Below are positions 11,056 through 23,342 of a stretch of 64,000 nt of DNA, piece after piece (positions within the stretch are counted from its first letter, which is position 1; each line of letters starts with the position of its first letter). Origin of the DNA: Gonocerus acuteangulatus (Eukaryota; Arthropoda; Insecta; Hemiptera; Coreidae). The DNA is taken from NCBI GenBank assembly GCA_946811695.1, contig OX328124.1, positions 57,098,549 through 57,162,548 on the forward strand, read 5' to 3'. The position numbers and the translations under genes are program-made. The notes beneath the pieces were generated by a model that saw nothing but the letters and a program-made list of their open reading frames with translations, was not told where the DNA came from and ran no database searches.

Positions 11056-11690
11056 TAAAAAACAACCAGGGCAAACACCTGTATACAGTGACTTTTCTTA
11101 TTTTCGCAATTTCCCTCTCATCTTTATGTGGTATTCTATAGCCAGGTTCCCTGAATGAAACATAATTATGGCCTCTAGGGGAAAACTGAAAATTAGGTCT
11201 GAAATAGGGGTTAAAAACAAATAAAAAAAGGGAATAACTCATCCGGTACAATTGAAAAAAGGAAATATATTCTATTTCATGAGAGTAAAAAGAACCCCTT
11301 TCCTCCGGCAAGTTATTATTTGGTTAACTGGTAATGGCATTTAGGATAATAGTGAGAAAATATGTGAGGGAAATGGGGTTGGCCTGCTTGGGTCACCTTC
11401 ACCTCCCATCGACCAGTCCTTAAATACTCCCTCCTAGTCTCTAGTTTACTAACATACTGCTCTATTCTCATTTATATTCACAGAATAACTAAATAGACAT
11501 TAGCTATTTTCTACTGACGCCTTAATTCCCGTAGGCAGAATCGGATCCTGGTGCGGCTAGTAGCAATTTTCACTAGTTACGATACCCGGAACGGAAAATC
11601 AGATTGATATCCGCAAGTTAGTTACGTGGTAACCAAAGTGCACATTTTTCTTCCTTTTTCTTTATCGGATCCCGCATATTCCTCTGAGGA
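11056..11690. other. No gene recognised
   Basis: A 108-codon minus-strand open frame at 10985-11311 overlaps the SINE and has no recognisable domain; I do not treat it as a gene. Confidence 0.4.
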
Positions 11691-11878
11691 AGCCCGGTGG
11701 CTGTGAATGTTGAGGCGTGAGCACTTAACACTCCGTGCCAAAGATCCTGAGTTCAATTCCCACTATAGGATGGTGCCTTTTCTTCAGAAAAAAGAAAATG
11801 CATCAGCACTATCCTGGCTAGAAAATGGTGGTAACCCATCGAGGGGCGAAGCCCAAAGATTGCTAAAATAAATGGGAT
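11691..11878 (+). repeat. tRNA-derived SINE (family A)
   Basis: The head matches the copy at 18092-18306: GAGGCGTGAGCACTTAACAC, then box B as GAGTTCAATTCC. The body includes AGCACTATCCTGGCTAGAAA. The 3' tail is diverged and no target duplication is evident. Confidence 0.75.
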
Positions 11879-12030
11879 CTATTCAAAATGCATCAAATAT
11901 CTCCAAGAAAAGGTTTTAGAGAAATAGCGTCCCAGAGAATTTGTGGTTAAGGGTCTGTGGTTTGGTGCAAGAGGCACAATTTCGATAATTACCACCACAT
12001 ACATACAACACTTGGAATGCTTCGAGAAAA

Positions 12031-13546
12031 CCTGGCTGTAATAGCTGAGTTGATAATTACTCAGGCACACAAAAAAGTGGTATTTTCCAAAGATACCATA
12101 CATACATTCTTTTGTATTTCGACACGCTGAATCCGAATCTGGAGACCGTTTCATCCCAGCACGTCAGGCTGAAGGGCATTTGAAGTTCAAACTTCGTACA
12201 TATTCGTTTAAGAAGAAATAACTAAAGCTCTATAGAATCTGTAGTCAAAATTCATTTTTTTGCAAAATAGACATAGGTATCCTTGAAATTACCTTGATTT
12301 AGCGCCGACGCACAGTGTAACGAAGTAGTGGAGATTATGGACAAAAATCATCATTTTCAAATAAGCATTTTTACTAACAGTAATCAACTCAAAACAATGT
12401 AACAATAGTATAATAATGCATACTATGCGGCTATAATAATATTAATTGTAATATTAATAGAAATAATAATATTATTAATAACAATATAATAAAATATATT
12501 ATAACTGTATATAGTAATAGTATAGTAGTAAATTATATTATAATAATATTGCCATAGAATAATAATATTTTACCATTTTCTATGATACAAATTATTAAAA
12601 AGTTCTTCTAAGTTGATATATTGTTTCAACCAGTATTTATATAGTTTTTTCTCTGCGGTGAACACGTACCCACATTTTTTACTTATAATATAGGATTAAA
12701 CTGGCAGTTTCTTTAGTATTGCTTAATATTTCTTTAGGAGCATCCTGCAGATTAAATTGACTCATTTGCCCAAGGATTAATACCGTCTTCTTGGATTTAT
12801 CCACATTTTTTTTCAAATTTTGAAGAAAAAATGATGATGGATCTAAAAATAAAAATCTTTGGAATCGGCAAATTTCGGCAAACTAAATTGCCCTCAGTAC
12901 ATTATAATTGAGGTAAACTTTAACCTATAAGAAACTTGAGATGTGTTCAGATGAAGTTTTTTTGCTATGGTCTATCAAAGTTTTGTACTTAAAAAAAATT
13001 TCAAAGATCAATGAAGAATATTTCAGGATAATGAGGGAGTAATAACGAGGGATTAATTACCCAAAATCAATTATATCAGATGAAAAAGGAATAGTTTTGA
13101 CGTAATTTCCTTCGGATGACTTAATAAAAACACTGTCCTATCTTCAACGAGAGAGGCTCAAACTTACTGTTGCTATAAAGCAGGTTTTAAAGACTTTGCC
13201 TTGTTTATAATACTGCTAATGTGTTTGTTGATCAAAATAAAACTAATATTTATTAGTTTTATACGATTTTAATTCCTTGAATAGTTTCTAAACTTAGCTA
13301 GAGGATTAAAAATTAAATATAAGAAAACAAAAATTTAGGTTTTTGTCCATTGGACGTTACACTATGCGACGGGGTGAAACAGACCTCGAAATTTGACTTT
13401 GAAATTCCTTTAAACCTGGGTCAAATGGACTCCGGATTCGGATTCAGCGTGTCAAAACACATAAGAATATATGTATGGTGTCTTTGGAAAATACCACTTT
13501 TTTGTGTGCCTCTATAATTATTTACTCAGCTATTACAGCCAACTTT
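12031..13546. repeat. Large inverted-repeat structure
   Basis: Arms at about 12031-12150 and 13436-13546 are inverted copies (GATTCGGATTCAGCGTGTC, TTTGGAAAATACCACTTTTT, CTCAGCTATTACAGCC). An inner pair, 12304-12323 and 13355-13373, shares GTTACACTRTGCG in inverted orientation. The about 1 kb centre is AT-rich and has no coding capacity. It may be a TIR element, or a smaller element inserted between two inverted repeats. Confidence 0.6.
12415..12600. repeat. ATAATA-rich simple sequence
   Basis: Degenerate TAA/ATT trinucleotide-like sequence within the inverted-repeat centre. Confidence 0.7.
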
Positions 13547-13559
13547 TTTATTTTGAGTA

Positions 13560-14300
13560 CCTTTGTTATTGACTCGCTGGGCTTAGTGAGCCAAGAGAAC
13601 ACTCCCTTTAATTCAAATGCACATTAAATTTCTTAGGGTCTACAAGCTCAACTTCCGATGTGCAAACAAATGGTAAATATTGTAATTGAATCCAACAGAC
13701 ATAATTTTCAACTCATAATCCGATATCAGTTCAACTCGGAACAAAACCTTCCAATCCCAGGAACTTCAATGATTAATTTGAGGTCGAAAATTGTATTTTA
13801 TCAAAAAAATGTTGAACAAGAGTTTCGTACTATTGAACATAAAAACTGAATCTGTCAAAAATAACCATGTTTATTCTGAAAAAAAAAAGAATTTCCTTTC
13901 TGAATAGATCACTTCCTTTACCGAGCGGAAGTTGATTTTACGGTCAATCTTTTGAACATTTACCTACTAAGGCAACACGAGGTTTCGAAAAAAAAAGTTT
14001 CAATTTCTGTCGAGTAGAAGGGCGGTTTTGGACAGCTGATATAAAGAAAATGCTAAGAAAGGAAGATAAAACAAATCAAATATTTTTTGTTCTTCCGTCC
14101 TTGAAAAATGGTTTTCAAAAGCATAATAAGCTGACACAAATGAATGGCTGGTAATGAAATAATAAATGTCTGGTCCTCCAGATATGGGCCAGGGTATATC
14201 TCACGCTCTATCACACTCCATATAACGTAATGAGAAGCTGAGTCTCAAGGGAAGTCGACAATCAGCACGTGCTCATAATAAGTAAATTTGAGGGATTTAG
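13560..14300. other. Mostly unassigned sequence
   Basis: Nothing recognised. The part from 14160 to 14300 is less AT-rich and precedes a possible ATG exon. Confidence 0.35.
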
Positions 14301-14301
14301 A

Positions 14302-14312
14302 ATGGCTGAAAG
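14302..14312 (+). CDS. Possible first coding exon start (ATG then donor)
   Basis: TTAGAATGGCTGAAAG is followed directly by GTAAGTAAAG, a near-consensus splice donor. The start context is reasonable and the upstream 130 bp are not obviously repetitive. Only 11 coding bases are involved and no downstream exon was found, so chance is a real possibility. Confidence 0.2.
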
Positions 14313-14599
14313 GTAAGTAAAGATTTTGATTATTTATACTTAATACAATATAATAATTTACTATTACCTAGAATCGTTGTTTCATCGCTCCGTGGCTGTA
14401 ATGCTATACGACTAAAATTTTACAAATAGCTTCGTCAAAGCGTCGACTTGGACTTTTTTTTTCTCATGCATAATTATTTAAAGACAATATCCAGACGTTG
14501 TAAAGTAACTTTTACAATTAATCATATTCTTATCGAATTTCAAAGACCTGACATTCTAACTTATCCAAAGGGATAGCCTTATTACAGTGCTTCACTAAA

Positions 14600-14918
14600 T
14601 CTGTATATATAAAAATCACGTGTCTATCTCTCTGTCCGTTTATCTTGTTTGTCTGTTTGTTCCTTATACAAATTCACGCCGTTTGATCGATTTTGATCAA
14701 ACTTGGAATACCGGTTGGTCTTGACACAGGGAAAGTCATAGGCTAGGTTAAAATAGTCTATGACTCACAGTTCGGAGATCACGAGTTCGAAACAATGAAC
14801 CCAAATAGTTACATATTTGCGTTCTTAGATTTTAATATTAATTATTTGGTTTCTAATTTATTTTTGATTTTATAGATGCAGAGAGTAGGTGTAGCAACGC
14901 ACGCCGGGTAACAGCTAG
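14600..14918 (+). mobile_element. Short non-autonomous Helitron
   Basis: It starts TCTGTATATATAAAAATCAC and ends GCCGGGTAACAGCTAG, with A before and T after, as expected for Helitron insertion into AT. It has no inverted termini or duplication. The interior (about 320 bp) has no coding capacity. Confidence 0.7.
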
Positions 14919-16975
14919 TAAGTAATAAAACAAAAATAGCCACACATAGGATCTAACAATCTACAAATCCCGAAAAATCATTAAAAATTAAGAATGAATT
15001 AATCATCATTATTACTGGTGAATTTATCATTCAAATTGGTTTAGCCCGTATGTGGATATATGTATTTATAACTTTTTCTTGAGTACATTCCCTCGAAAAT
15101 TTACTCATAACAAAATATTGCACAAGGTTGCATGCGAGAGGAATGTGATTAAAAGAAAATGAGTCATCAAAAGTGAATTACCCCTAATACAGAGATTAAG
15201 GAAAATTGATCACTTCGTCGCTCTCAAATGGTCCAGTTTAATCCCCCATTCAGCTTAACGAAGCATTTTACTACTGATTTCTTCCAGTAAATACGTGTCA
15301 GTGAGGAAATAGTCTTCCAGAGGAGCAAGGTTCGATATGCATCAAAAATGTAATTATTTGTGACTTTTGAATATTTCTGCCGCGAATTATCAATACTAAA
15401 CATGATCTGAAGTCATTTTTTTTTAAAATTTGTATCAGCTTCTTGGGTCAAGCTATCGTTAAGTTGCCAAAACGGATGTAATTCCAATGTGGTTTTTACT
15501 GATTTTCACGATCCTAGTATCATGAATACGGATGTACACGCCGATGTCACCGTTAATATTTGAGCTATCCAAGTCTTTCATAAATGGTGTTTAAGTATTC
15601 GTACATTTAGACGAGAAGATGACATACGCGTATCGCTTTTAGCTCCTTGCAAACATTTTAACATTAAATTGTGAAATACGTACGAATGAAAATTAAAACA
15701 ACAGAATATATTGATAGTCATAGGGAATAACGAGGTGTCTTAAAAATCTCAAATTTTCATAGCAGATCTTTAACAGAGAAGTTAGAAATGAAACACGCTC
15801 ATTTAAGAGACTTGTAGCGGTTATCAGATAACCCAAGAACACATGTTAAAATAAATTAAAATCATTCTAGTTTAACCTCTGTACTTAGAAGGGTTAACCA
15901 AAAAAATATTTCTCTGGACCCTCATTGAAAACTGCAGTCCTCACTCAGTGTTAACTCAAGCCAAGACCCAGCACTTGATGGTAGACCTAGTCAAGACAGG
16001 ACATCGGTGAGTAAGAATCTCGTTATTGAATTTCTTATAAACTACGACAATAAAAGAGACTACTAGCTCCAGGAACCGGATAACTCACAAAGCACCGATT
16101 AAAACTCATTTTGACATCCGATTAGGAATTTTAATCAGTTGTTTGAATAAAGTTGTATTTTATTTTATACGTTTAAGTGTTTATATTAAATACTAAACTT
16201 AAACACTTAACAGACTAAAAAAAAAAAAAAACTATATGTTTATAAGTCAGAATATATCGAGGCTAACAGTTAGTGACTTCTTTGTACTATGCATGAGTCT
16301 TATGATATAATCAGAGTACACAAACTAATTTTGTACATGTGCTTGAGTTACCAATTTATTCTCTTTGTCAATCGCCTTAACATTGGAGTAAGTCACTTCT
16401 CTAGTGAAAAGTAAATTGTGCAATAAATAAATATTCGAATTCAAACGAAAAAAATATTGAAAATTTAGTTCATTACTCTCAAACTTAACACTTTTAGAAT
16501 ATATGCTTGTTTAGAAATAAATTTTTATTTTCCATTATTGAAACTATAAGACCACAATAAGGAAGCTATGAAGAATATCGAAACAACCATTGTCGTTAAT
16601 AGTGTGCACGTATGTAAACTATTTATTACTTTAGTAGTAGCTAAAATTAATTAACGTTTTAAAACCAAACCAATAATATCCAGAGGGTTATTTATACGGC
16701 AACTCCAGATATATTAATATATTGTAATGAAATTTCTCCTAATTTATCAATTAAGTCTGTCCCCGTTTTTGCAATAAAGTCTGAATAAAGAGAACATATT
16801 GCTCTTTAAATAATTCATTAATAGAGTATCAATTATTAACTCCCTGATCAATTTGATGCTGAAATGGAAAGAATGATTATAATCATCGTATAAAATAGAG
16901 ACCATTAAATTATCCAAATGCCTACACATTGTGTAGTACACACATAGAATAGTTCCATTGAGAGAATAAAATGCG
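14919..16975. other. AT-rich sequence, no gene recognised
   Basis: A small inverted repeat (TTAAGTGTTTA) lies at about 16168-16210, followed by a short A-run. Otherwise no repeat, exon or RNA gene could be supported. Confidence 0.4.
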
Positions 16976-16984
16976 TTCTATTTT

Positions 16985-17044
16985 TGCCGAAGTTTCGGCT
17001 AGCAATTCAAGCCTTCGTCATGGCTCTAAAACAAGGACAGAGTT

Positions 17045-17046
<2 letters not shown>
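16985..17046 (-). mobile_element. Penelope-like tail fragment
   Basis: On the minus strand a TGACGAA word, a 4-bp stem (GGCT/AGCC) and GAAAC occur in the order seen in the other Penelope-like tails of the window. It abuts a (TA)n tract. The first core base differs from the hammerhead consensus. Confidence 0.4.
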
Positions 17047-17117
<71 letters not shown>

Positions 17118-17118
17118 C
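17047..17118. repeat. (TA)n microsatellite
   Basis: About 70 bp of TA directly next to the Penelope-like tail. Confidence 0.95.
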
Positions 17119-17250
17119 AGATGAATTGAAAGACAAAAGATTTTACATGCCCCCTTTAACATTCATATTTTAGTGGAGGTTTTGACCCAATTTTCTTTTG
17201 AATGTTACTAGTAACTGACAAAGAAAAATATATCGATTTCAAATAACAAA

Positions 17251-17530
17251 TGCACGTCACGCAGAAGCTACATAACTAAGCACATCAGAATTTGAGTAGT
17301 TTAGACTGCATTCCTGAATAAGTTTCTTTAAATAACCTATGTCAATAAAATAAAAAACATCAATAGTTTTAGCTCTTTTACATTTTTAATGAGCAACCGT
17401 TTCAATTTTGTTTTTAAATTAATTTCTATCCAGAGTTTTGTGTATGCGTGGTACTTCACTACTTCAAAAATACACAAAACTTCACATTTTCGTCAATTGA
17501 AGTTGATGATTAATAAAATCGCCCCCGTGT
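17251..17530 (+). repeat. 5' fragment of a DINE-like element
   Basis: It begins CGTCACGCAGAAGCTACATA and follows the family A 5' region (compare 25033 and 32340), diverged at many positions. It contains the GAGTAGTTTAGACTGCATTC and TCCAGAGTTTTGT blocks. Confidence 0.65.
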
Positions 17531-18080
17531 AAAAAGAGAACATTCTACAATAATAACGAAGCAGCCGGGTATAGCGCCCACGTTCACCACTTTTTTATTT
17601 TTATGTGTTACAACCCAAGAGGTCATAAAACACAGATCATTGGGGATGATTTGTTGTAGCTATTTAATATTAGAGGTAGCAGAGACGGAGATGACTGAAA
17701 GAGGGGTAGGCAGAATCCCCCCGGCGCACACTGGGCATAATACCTACTTTAGGGCGACAAAAGTCGAAAATGTGATGTCATCGAAAAAAGTCATTTTACG
17801 TGTCAACACGTGCTAGAGTCTTCTATTCATTGAAAACCGAACGAGTTTTTTATCTAGTTTAATCCAGACCTGTCTAAGACAATAAGGAAGGCAACCATTG
17901 ATAGTCTCTTCCACTTCCACTGTCTAGTCTTGTTCCAACTACGGTCTTAGTTAGGTGTATTTTAAAAATTGTGTGCAAATTTCATAAATTCTTTTCACAA
18001 TGGATTTATTACCTAGTGGTATGTTCTACCACTATAACACTATCTTCTAGTTCTATTCTAGTACTATGTTCTAAATATAT
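17531..18080. other. No gene recognised
   Basis: The first part may be the diverged interior of the preceding DINE-like fragment. No exon or motif was seen. Confidence 0.35.
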
Positions 18081-18091
18081 AATATATTTGT

Positions 18092-18306
18092 GGAGACCCG
18101 ATGGCCGTGAGGGTTAAGGCGTGAGCACTTAACACTCCGTGCCAAAGGTCGTGGGTTCGATTCCCACTAGGGGTTGTGGCTTTTCTTTCGAAAAAAAGAA
18201 AAGGCATCACCCCTATCCTGGTTAGAAAAGGGTGGTAACCTATAGATAACCCGTCCTAAAATTCGTAGTTCATAATAAATGGACGTTAAAATTTAAATAA
18301 ATAAAT
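18092..18306 (+). repeat. Full-length tRNA-derived SINE (family A)
   Basis: The head resembles a long-arm tRNA (Ser/Leu type): GATGGCCGTGAGGGTTAAGG as box A region and GTGGGTTCGATTCCCACT as box B region. The body includes ATCACCCCTATCCTGG and ATGGACGTT; the tail is AAAT-rich. AATATATTTGT flanks both ends (18081-18091 and 18307-18317), an 11-bp target duplication. This is the reference copy for the family here. Confidence 0.9.
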
Positions 18307-18317
18307 AATATATTTGT

Positions 18318-20438
18318 CATAACACAAAGGCATATCAAAGAAAAAAAAATTAATGAAATGATTACTAAATTTTACATATTTTGTTGATTACTTAAGTTTG
18401 AGTAAGGTTTCAAAAAAAGTTCCACAAAGTTCCAGTTCCAAATATTTTTTTTCAAAAAGCCTTAAGCTTCTACTTTACTGTCTTGACACTTTTAGCTCCC
18501 TTTTCTTCCCCCTTTTGATGTAAATTTAAATTTTGTTTAGATATTCAGATAGCTGCTGAAGAACCCGTTTTATATATAACAAGAAAAGAACTGTTTTTTT
18601 CTGATGAAAAATTAAAGTTTATTCAAAGTTTCAGCTCTCACGTGCAATCAAAAATTGTGTACTTATATTGTGAATAAATATAAAATATTTAACTCACAAA
18701 TATACGAAGAACAAATAAAATATATAATGAAAGTCTTTGTAACTAAGATAACGGCCAAATGGAAAGATTGTAATTATATGGAAGAAAGATTCTTAAAAAA
18801 ACATGCAAAATGGTTGCAAAAATAAATCCAGTTGCCGAAGATCATGAATTTTCTATAAGTTTTCTATAATTCTGCGTTTTATTTTATTACTAACCGATTC
18901 TAAACACTCTTAATAGTTGAAAACAATGTAAAAAATAATGTATTCAGGCTTATTAAACAAATCATTTAAAAACAAAAAACATAAAAAGTAAAAACATTAA
19001 AATAAAAACACAAAATACTTTTGTCGCGCTAAATGGCTCAATTTGCCGTGTGTGCGGCGCACAGTGGTCAAAAATGTTCAAAAAGCGCTCAAAACTTGAT
19101 TTTTTGAAGTATTTTCTCCGAACCCTTTTGCCTTAAATATATGTTAAATACCTCATGAGAGTGCCATTTCTTGAGTTTTAGGACCCCACCGTTGATTTCA
19201 GGACGGTGGTTAACCATTGAAGTACTAGAAACGAAGAAAATTTCCCAAATACTCAGGTACCAAAATCGTTCCTTCGACTTTACTTGTTCAGACTGATATG
19301 GTTGAAGCAAGTTTTTTTTTTTGTTTTAGTGGGATGTACGAAGGGCAAAAAAAAATACTTTTGTATTTTTTGAATAGCCTTTATGGACGGGGATACTGAA
19401 AAAGTAAAAACATTACACGTATAAAATTTCGTTTTGTCATTTAGCTTTTGCGTCTCTCTAATTTCGGGCTTAAATATTCCGTGGGCATGTATAGAAAGAC
19501 CCCAGACTGAAATTAGCTGCATAAGTCTGCCTACTTCGGTGCTAGAGGTGAACCAACTCGGTAAATGGCTTACAGACAGACGCGCGTTCTCTCTATGTAA
19601 ACATTGGAATCAAATCGAAGACGGATTTTTTTTTTTTTTTGCAGTACTCAAGTAAGTGTTGTCTGCAAGAATTTTAAAAGCAAATTATAAATAGCATCTA
19701 TTCTAAGCTTTCCGAATCTCACCAGATATAATCTTTATTTGAAAACACGCTACAATGACGCAGTTCCTGGTAATCAGATATCCTGAACTTGCATTAATAT
19801 TGTATAAACCCCTATAAGTATTAAAATACTAAATACAATTTTGTCCCTATAGATATCTGTGAAAGATCTGCCCTTTTCAAGGATATAGAGGTAAACCCAT
19901 TGAAAAGGTCGAGAGAGGGAAGGTTGCTAACGACTCAACAGGATACAGGACAACAGGTACCACCTACTTGTAGCTCGGACTCATGTAGCTCCTTATCTTG
20001 AGCCCTTCTCCGCATCACAAAGGGCAGATTACCTTTCAAAAGTCATTCAATTTCAGCATAAAAGAAGAAACCGCTTTCAAGGAAGTCTTAGATATGTGGA
20101 GTCATGTCAGGATATTCTTTTTGAATGTGATTTCTCTGCTTTATCATTAAATATTCCCCTTGTTTACAAATTTCTACGCATAAAGGGACGTAGCGCATTG
20201 TTCTAGAGCATACATTTTTACCTCTTTAACTGACCCTTTACTCTGATTTCAATTACACATCAAATTAAAATTCGCATGTTTCGCAGCTTTTCCTCTGAAT
20301 GTTTCACACATTTCTGGCGACTCTTCAGTTGAATGTTATGGATATAACGTGATTAGAAAAATCTTCCACCACTAGTGCCATTCTTGATTCCACCCTAGTG
20401 GAAGGTTTTATTCTTTTTTACTTATTATATATTACCAG
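18318..20438. other. Long unassigned stretch
   Basis: A block near 19840-20120 is less AT-rich and looks single-copy within the window, but I found no frame or splice pair to support an exon. Open frames near 19089-19655 lie on both strands without motifs. Confidence 0.35.
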
Positions 20439-20715
20439 GAAGAAGCAACAAAAAGATATAAATTTTACACCATTTTGTTGAAGAAGCAACAAAAAGGTAT
20501 AAATTTTACACCATTTTGTTGAAGAAGCAACAAAAAGGTGTAAATTTTACACCATTTTGTTGAAGAAGCAACAAAAAGGTGTAAATTTTACACCATTTTG
20601 TTGAAGAAGCAACAAAAAGGTGTAAATTTTACACCATTTTGTTGAAGAAGCAACAAAAAGGTATAAATTTTACACCATTTTGTTGAAGAAGCAACAAAAA
20701 GGTGTAAATTTTACA
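20439..20715. repeat. 41-bp palindromic minisatellite
   Basis: Seven units start at 20445, 20486, 20527, 20568, 20609, 20650 and 20691, exactly 41 bp apart; the last is partial. Each unit is itself nearly palindromic, with CAACAAAAAGGTGTAAA facing TTTTACACCATTTTGTTG, so each could form a hairpin. Units differ mainly at GGTGT versus GGTAT. Confidence 0.95.
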
Positions 20716-21165
20716 GTTTTCGAGATATTTAACAAAATATTCTAGTAATTCGAACCTTCTCACATTTTTTATATTTTATTTTTATTTTTAGTATTACTAC
20801 TTTTACTCTGAAGGTAATCTAACGTTTATGTCTCGTAGTTCGGAAGAGATTGAATTTTTAACTGAATCAATCATGTTGACGAACTCCAAAAAAACAAAAT
20901 ATTTTATATTTTTATGAGAAACAAAACGGATAAATATATCAGCTTCAAAGTTGTTCCATTCGTTCATCCAAGTCAAAAGAACTATAAAAAGCGTATCTTG
21001 AAGCTCATTCATTCAATATTGTAAGCGCTATGATTTTTTACGAGAGTTGCGGACATGAAAAGTGCTCAGGTTGGTGGATTCTGTTAAGCCTTTCCAGCAC
21101 TCCTTTCAGACAGATTATTTATGTTTCTAATTTTAACAAAATGCGACCATTTTTCTAGACAGCAG
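20716..21165. other. No gene recognised
   Basis: A minus-strand 69-codon open frame is present at 20803-21012 but has no recognisable domain. Confidence 0.35.

Positions 21166-21167
<2 letters not shown>

Positions 21168-21216
<49 letters not shown>
21168..21216. repeat. (TA)n microsatellite
   Basis: TA tract immediately upstream of the LINE C-terminal fragment. Confidence 0.95.
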
Positions 21217-21218
<2 letters not shown>

Positions 21219-21221
<3 letters not shown>

Positions 21222-21412
21222 GTACCCCCCCGTGGCTTCCAGAGGACGACCTCCTATACCGTGGTACCAAGAAATGCGAACATGTGGAGGAGCTACCTGG
21301 CAGAGAGTCGCAGCTGTAAGAAGGGAATGGAAAAGGCTGGGGGAAGCTCTGTACCAGGCCAGGATTAAACCTGAAATATACGGTTTATAGTTAAACGAAG
21401 TCTAAAAAAAAC
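21219..21412 (+). pseudogene. RTE-like LINE C-terminal fragment and 3' end
   Basis: The frame reads RGRPPIPWYQEM, then GATWQRVAAVRREWKRLGEA, ending near 21388. This is the typical end of endonuclease/reverse-transcriptase proteins of RTE-type LINEs (GRP..W...G..W...A.DR..W..LGEA). It is 5'-truncated at the (TA)n tract and followed by a short A-rich 3' end. It is a fragment only. Confidence 0.7.
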
Positions 21413-21503
21413 CTCAGCAAGTTGCTGATTTTGTACATCAAGAAAAAAAAATCTGTTTCATTTATATTAAGTAATATTAGTACAAATAGAGGTTTATATT
21501 ATT

Positions 21504-21509
<6 letters not shown>

Positions 21510-21543
<34 letters not shown>
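21510..21543. repeat. (TA)n microsatellite
   Basis: Short TA tract just before the family D SINE. Confidence 0.95.
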
Positions 21544-21545
<2 letters not shown>

Positions 21546-21546
21546 C

Positions 21547-21873
21547 CTGGGGACGAGGTTAGCACAGAGGTAGAGTACTGGACTCATGCTGGAGGACCGG
21601 AGTTCAAATCCCGAGCAAGCACTAAAGATTTTTATCTTCTAGTGTATTCGCTCATGGGTTGGATTCGGCCACCCTAACCATCCCTAGGCCAACTCAGCCT
21701 TTAATAATTTAGAAATGGGTACCTTGGTGCGGTCGAAGCAGCAAATATGAAAATCAGGCAGCCGGAGCATAGTATGACCAGACTATCTCCAACGTGAGCC
21801 GTATGGTTATTAATCAGATACCTCTATAGTATCTGCCCCTCAGGGCCCTCGTGGCCTGTTAAGGGGCTGTTTT
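21547..21873 (+). repeat. tRNA-derived SINE (family D)
   Basis: Head: GAGGTTAGCACAGAGGTAGAG (box A region) and GGAGTTCAAATCCC (box B region). The body runs through GGGTACCTTGGTGC, GGCAGCCGGAGCATAGTA and CTCAGGGCCCTCGTGGCC, then a T-run and (TA)n. Other copies are at 61741-62050 (minus) and 62115-62455. Confidence 0.85.
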
Positions 21874-21878
21874 TTTTT

Positions 21879-21990
21879 ATATATATATATTATACATACA
21901 TATATATATTATATATATGTATATATATATATATATATATATTATAGATACATATATATATTATGTATATATATACACACACACACACTC
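21879..21990. repeat. (TA)n/(CA)n microsatellite
   Basis: Mixed TA and CA repeats at the 3' end of the family D SINE. Confidence 0.9.
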
Positions 21991-22786
21991 AAGTTTCATC
22001 GACCGTTTTTTTCGTGCCTCCTTAGTTATTATTCTTCCTAATTTCGTCATCGGATTACCGTCAGGGAGGTCCGAAAAAGAAAGGAAAAAGAACTACGCTA
22101 AGCCTATTTACGTGTATAATTAAATTTACACCAAGAACATAATTCGTGTTATTAAGATAAATTCGAGCACGTGATATGAAGATTAGGTGATTTAAGTAAA
22201 ATTTAAAGAACCTTTCTGTTTCTGTTTTTTACAGAAGAGAGTAATATCGGACAATAAAATCGGAAAATTTGGCTTCTTCCATGAAGAGCCGATAATTAAA
22301 AAAGAATATTCAAAAAAACAAAAAACCTCGCCAATAAAGTGTTTCAAAAATTCCATTTAAACCCCCCAATCCTACAGTATACTCTCACTCTACGACGGTT
22401 TGCGGTTATTTACGATGCAGACTATTAAAAATGAAAAATAAAAAAAGAGAAAAAAAAATTAAAATTTCACGACGCGGCCAGCGTTATTAGCAGCATCGAG
22501 GAACAGAAATGGCTAATGGTCGGTAGTAAAAAAGCTGTAAAGCTCCGAGGGGACTCGGTCCCTCATCATACTCTAATGGCGACTTGTTGCTGTCCTAGCG
22601 CAAAAACTCTAATGGAACTTCATCATAAGCCCGCAATTCCGGATCAAACTAATCACACAGTTTGTGCCTTCCTACAATTCAATTGGTTTTTAATACTTTG
22701 TAAAGGAATATATCTTTTCTAGGTGGGCTCATGAAAGAATGTTTTAAACATTTCTTCATATTTCTATGGACCGAAAATTACCCTAG

Positions 22787-22790
<4 letters not shown>
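21991..22790. other. Unassigned, with a less AT-rich block at 22460-22680
   Basis: A 68-codon plus-strand frame starts at 22516, but its product has no recognisable domain and no exon signals. No repeat match was found in the window. Confidence 0.3.

Positions 22791-22826
<36 letters not shown>
22791..22826. repeat. (TA)n microsatellite
   Basis: TA tract at the 5' border of the Helitron. Confidence 0.95.
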
Positions 22827-22831
<5 letters not shown>

Positions 22832-23123
22832 CTTGTTTCACAGCGTTAGTGGCCAAACTCCTCCGAAAAGGCTGGACGGATTTTAATGAAATTTTGTGTG
22901 TATATTCTTCAGGACTGAGAATAGGATGTTATCTATTTTTCATACCCCTAAATGATAAGGGTGTTTTTTTTTATGATTTGGCATTATAAAATACATACAA
23001 CCCTAAATTTTCAATCTTCTATCACCAATCCCCATTTTATAATAACGATATTAGTACTTTTTTTAATTATAAAATTTAGTTTTATTCAACATATGATTTT
23101 TTCACAATGAGAAATAAGGCTCC

Positions 23124-23279
23124 TTTACACTCTATGCCAAAGGGTCGTGGGTTCGATTCCGACTAGGGGTGGTGTATTTTCTTTAGGAAAAAGAAAATAC
23201 ATCAGCCCTATCCTGGCAAACTATAAATAACCCGTCCTATAATTCGTAGTTAATAATAAATGGACGTAAAATTAATAAT
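23124..23279 (+). repeat. 5'-truncated SINE (family A) nested in the Helitron
   Basis: It starts within the tRNA-like head and keeps box B (GTGGGTTCGATTCC). AATAAGGCTCC flanks both ends (23113-23123 and 23280-23290), an 11-bp target duplication. Confidence 0.9.
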
Positions 23280-23342
23280 AATAAGGCTCCAGATTCTAAC
23301 CTGTACTTAAAGTTAATTCCATCATTCAATTAATGTTTTCAT

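Noticed and set aside
20439..20715. CRISPR-like array
   Set aside because: Units are direct tandem repeats without unique spacers, in a eukaryotic sequence.
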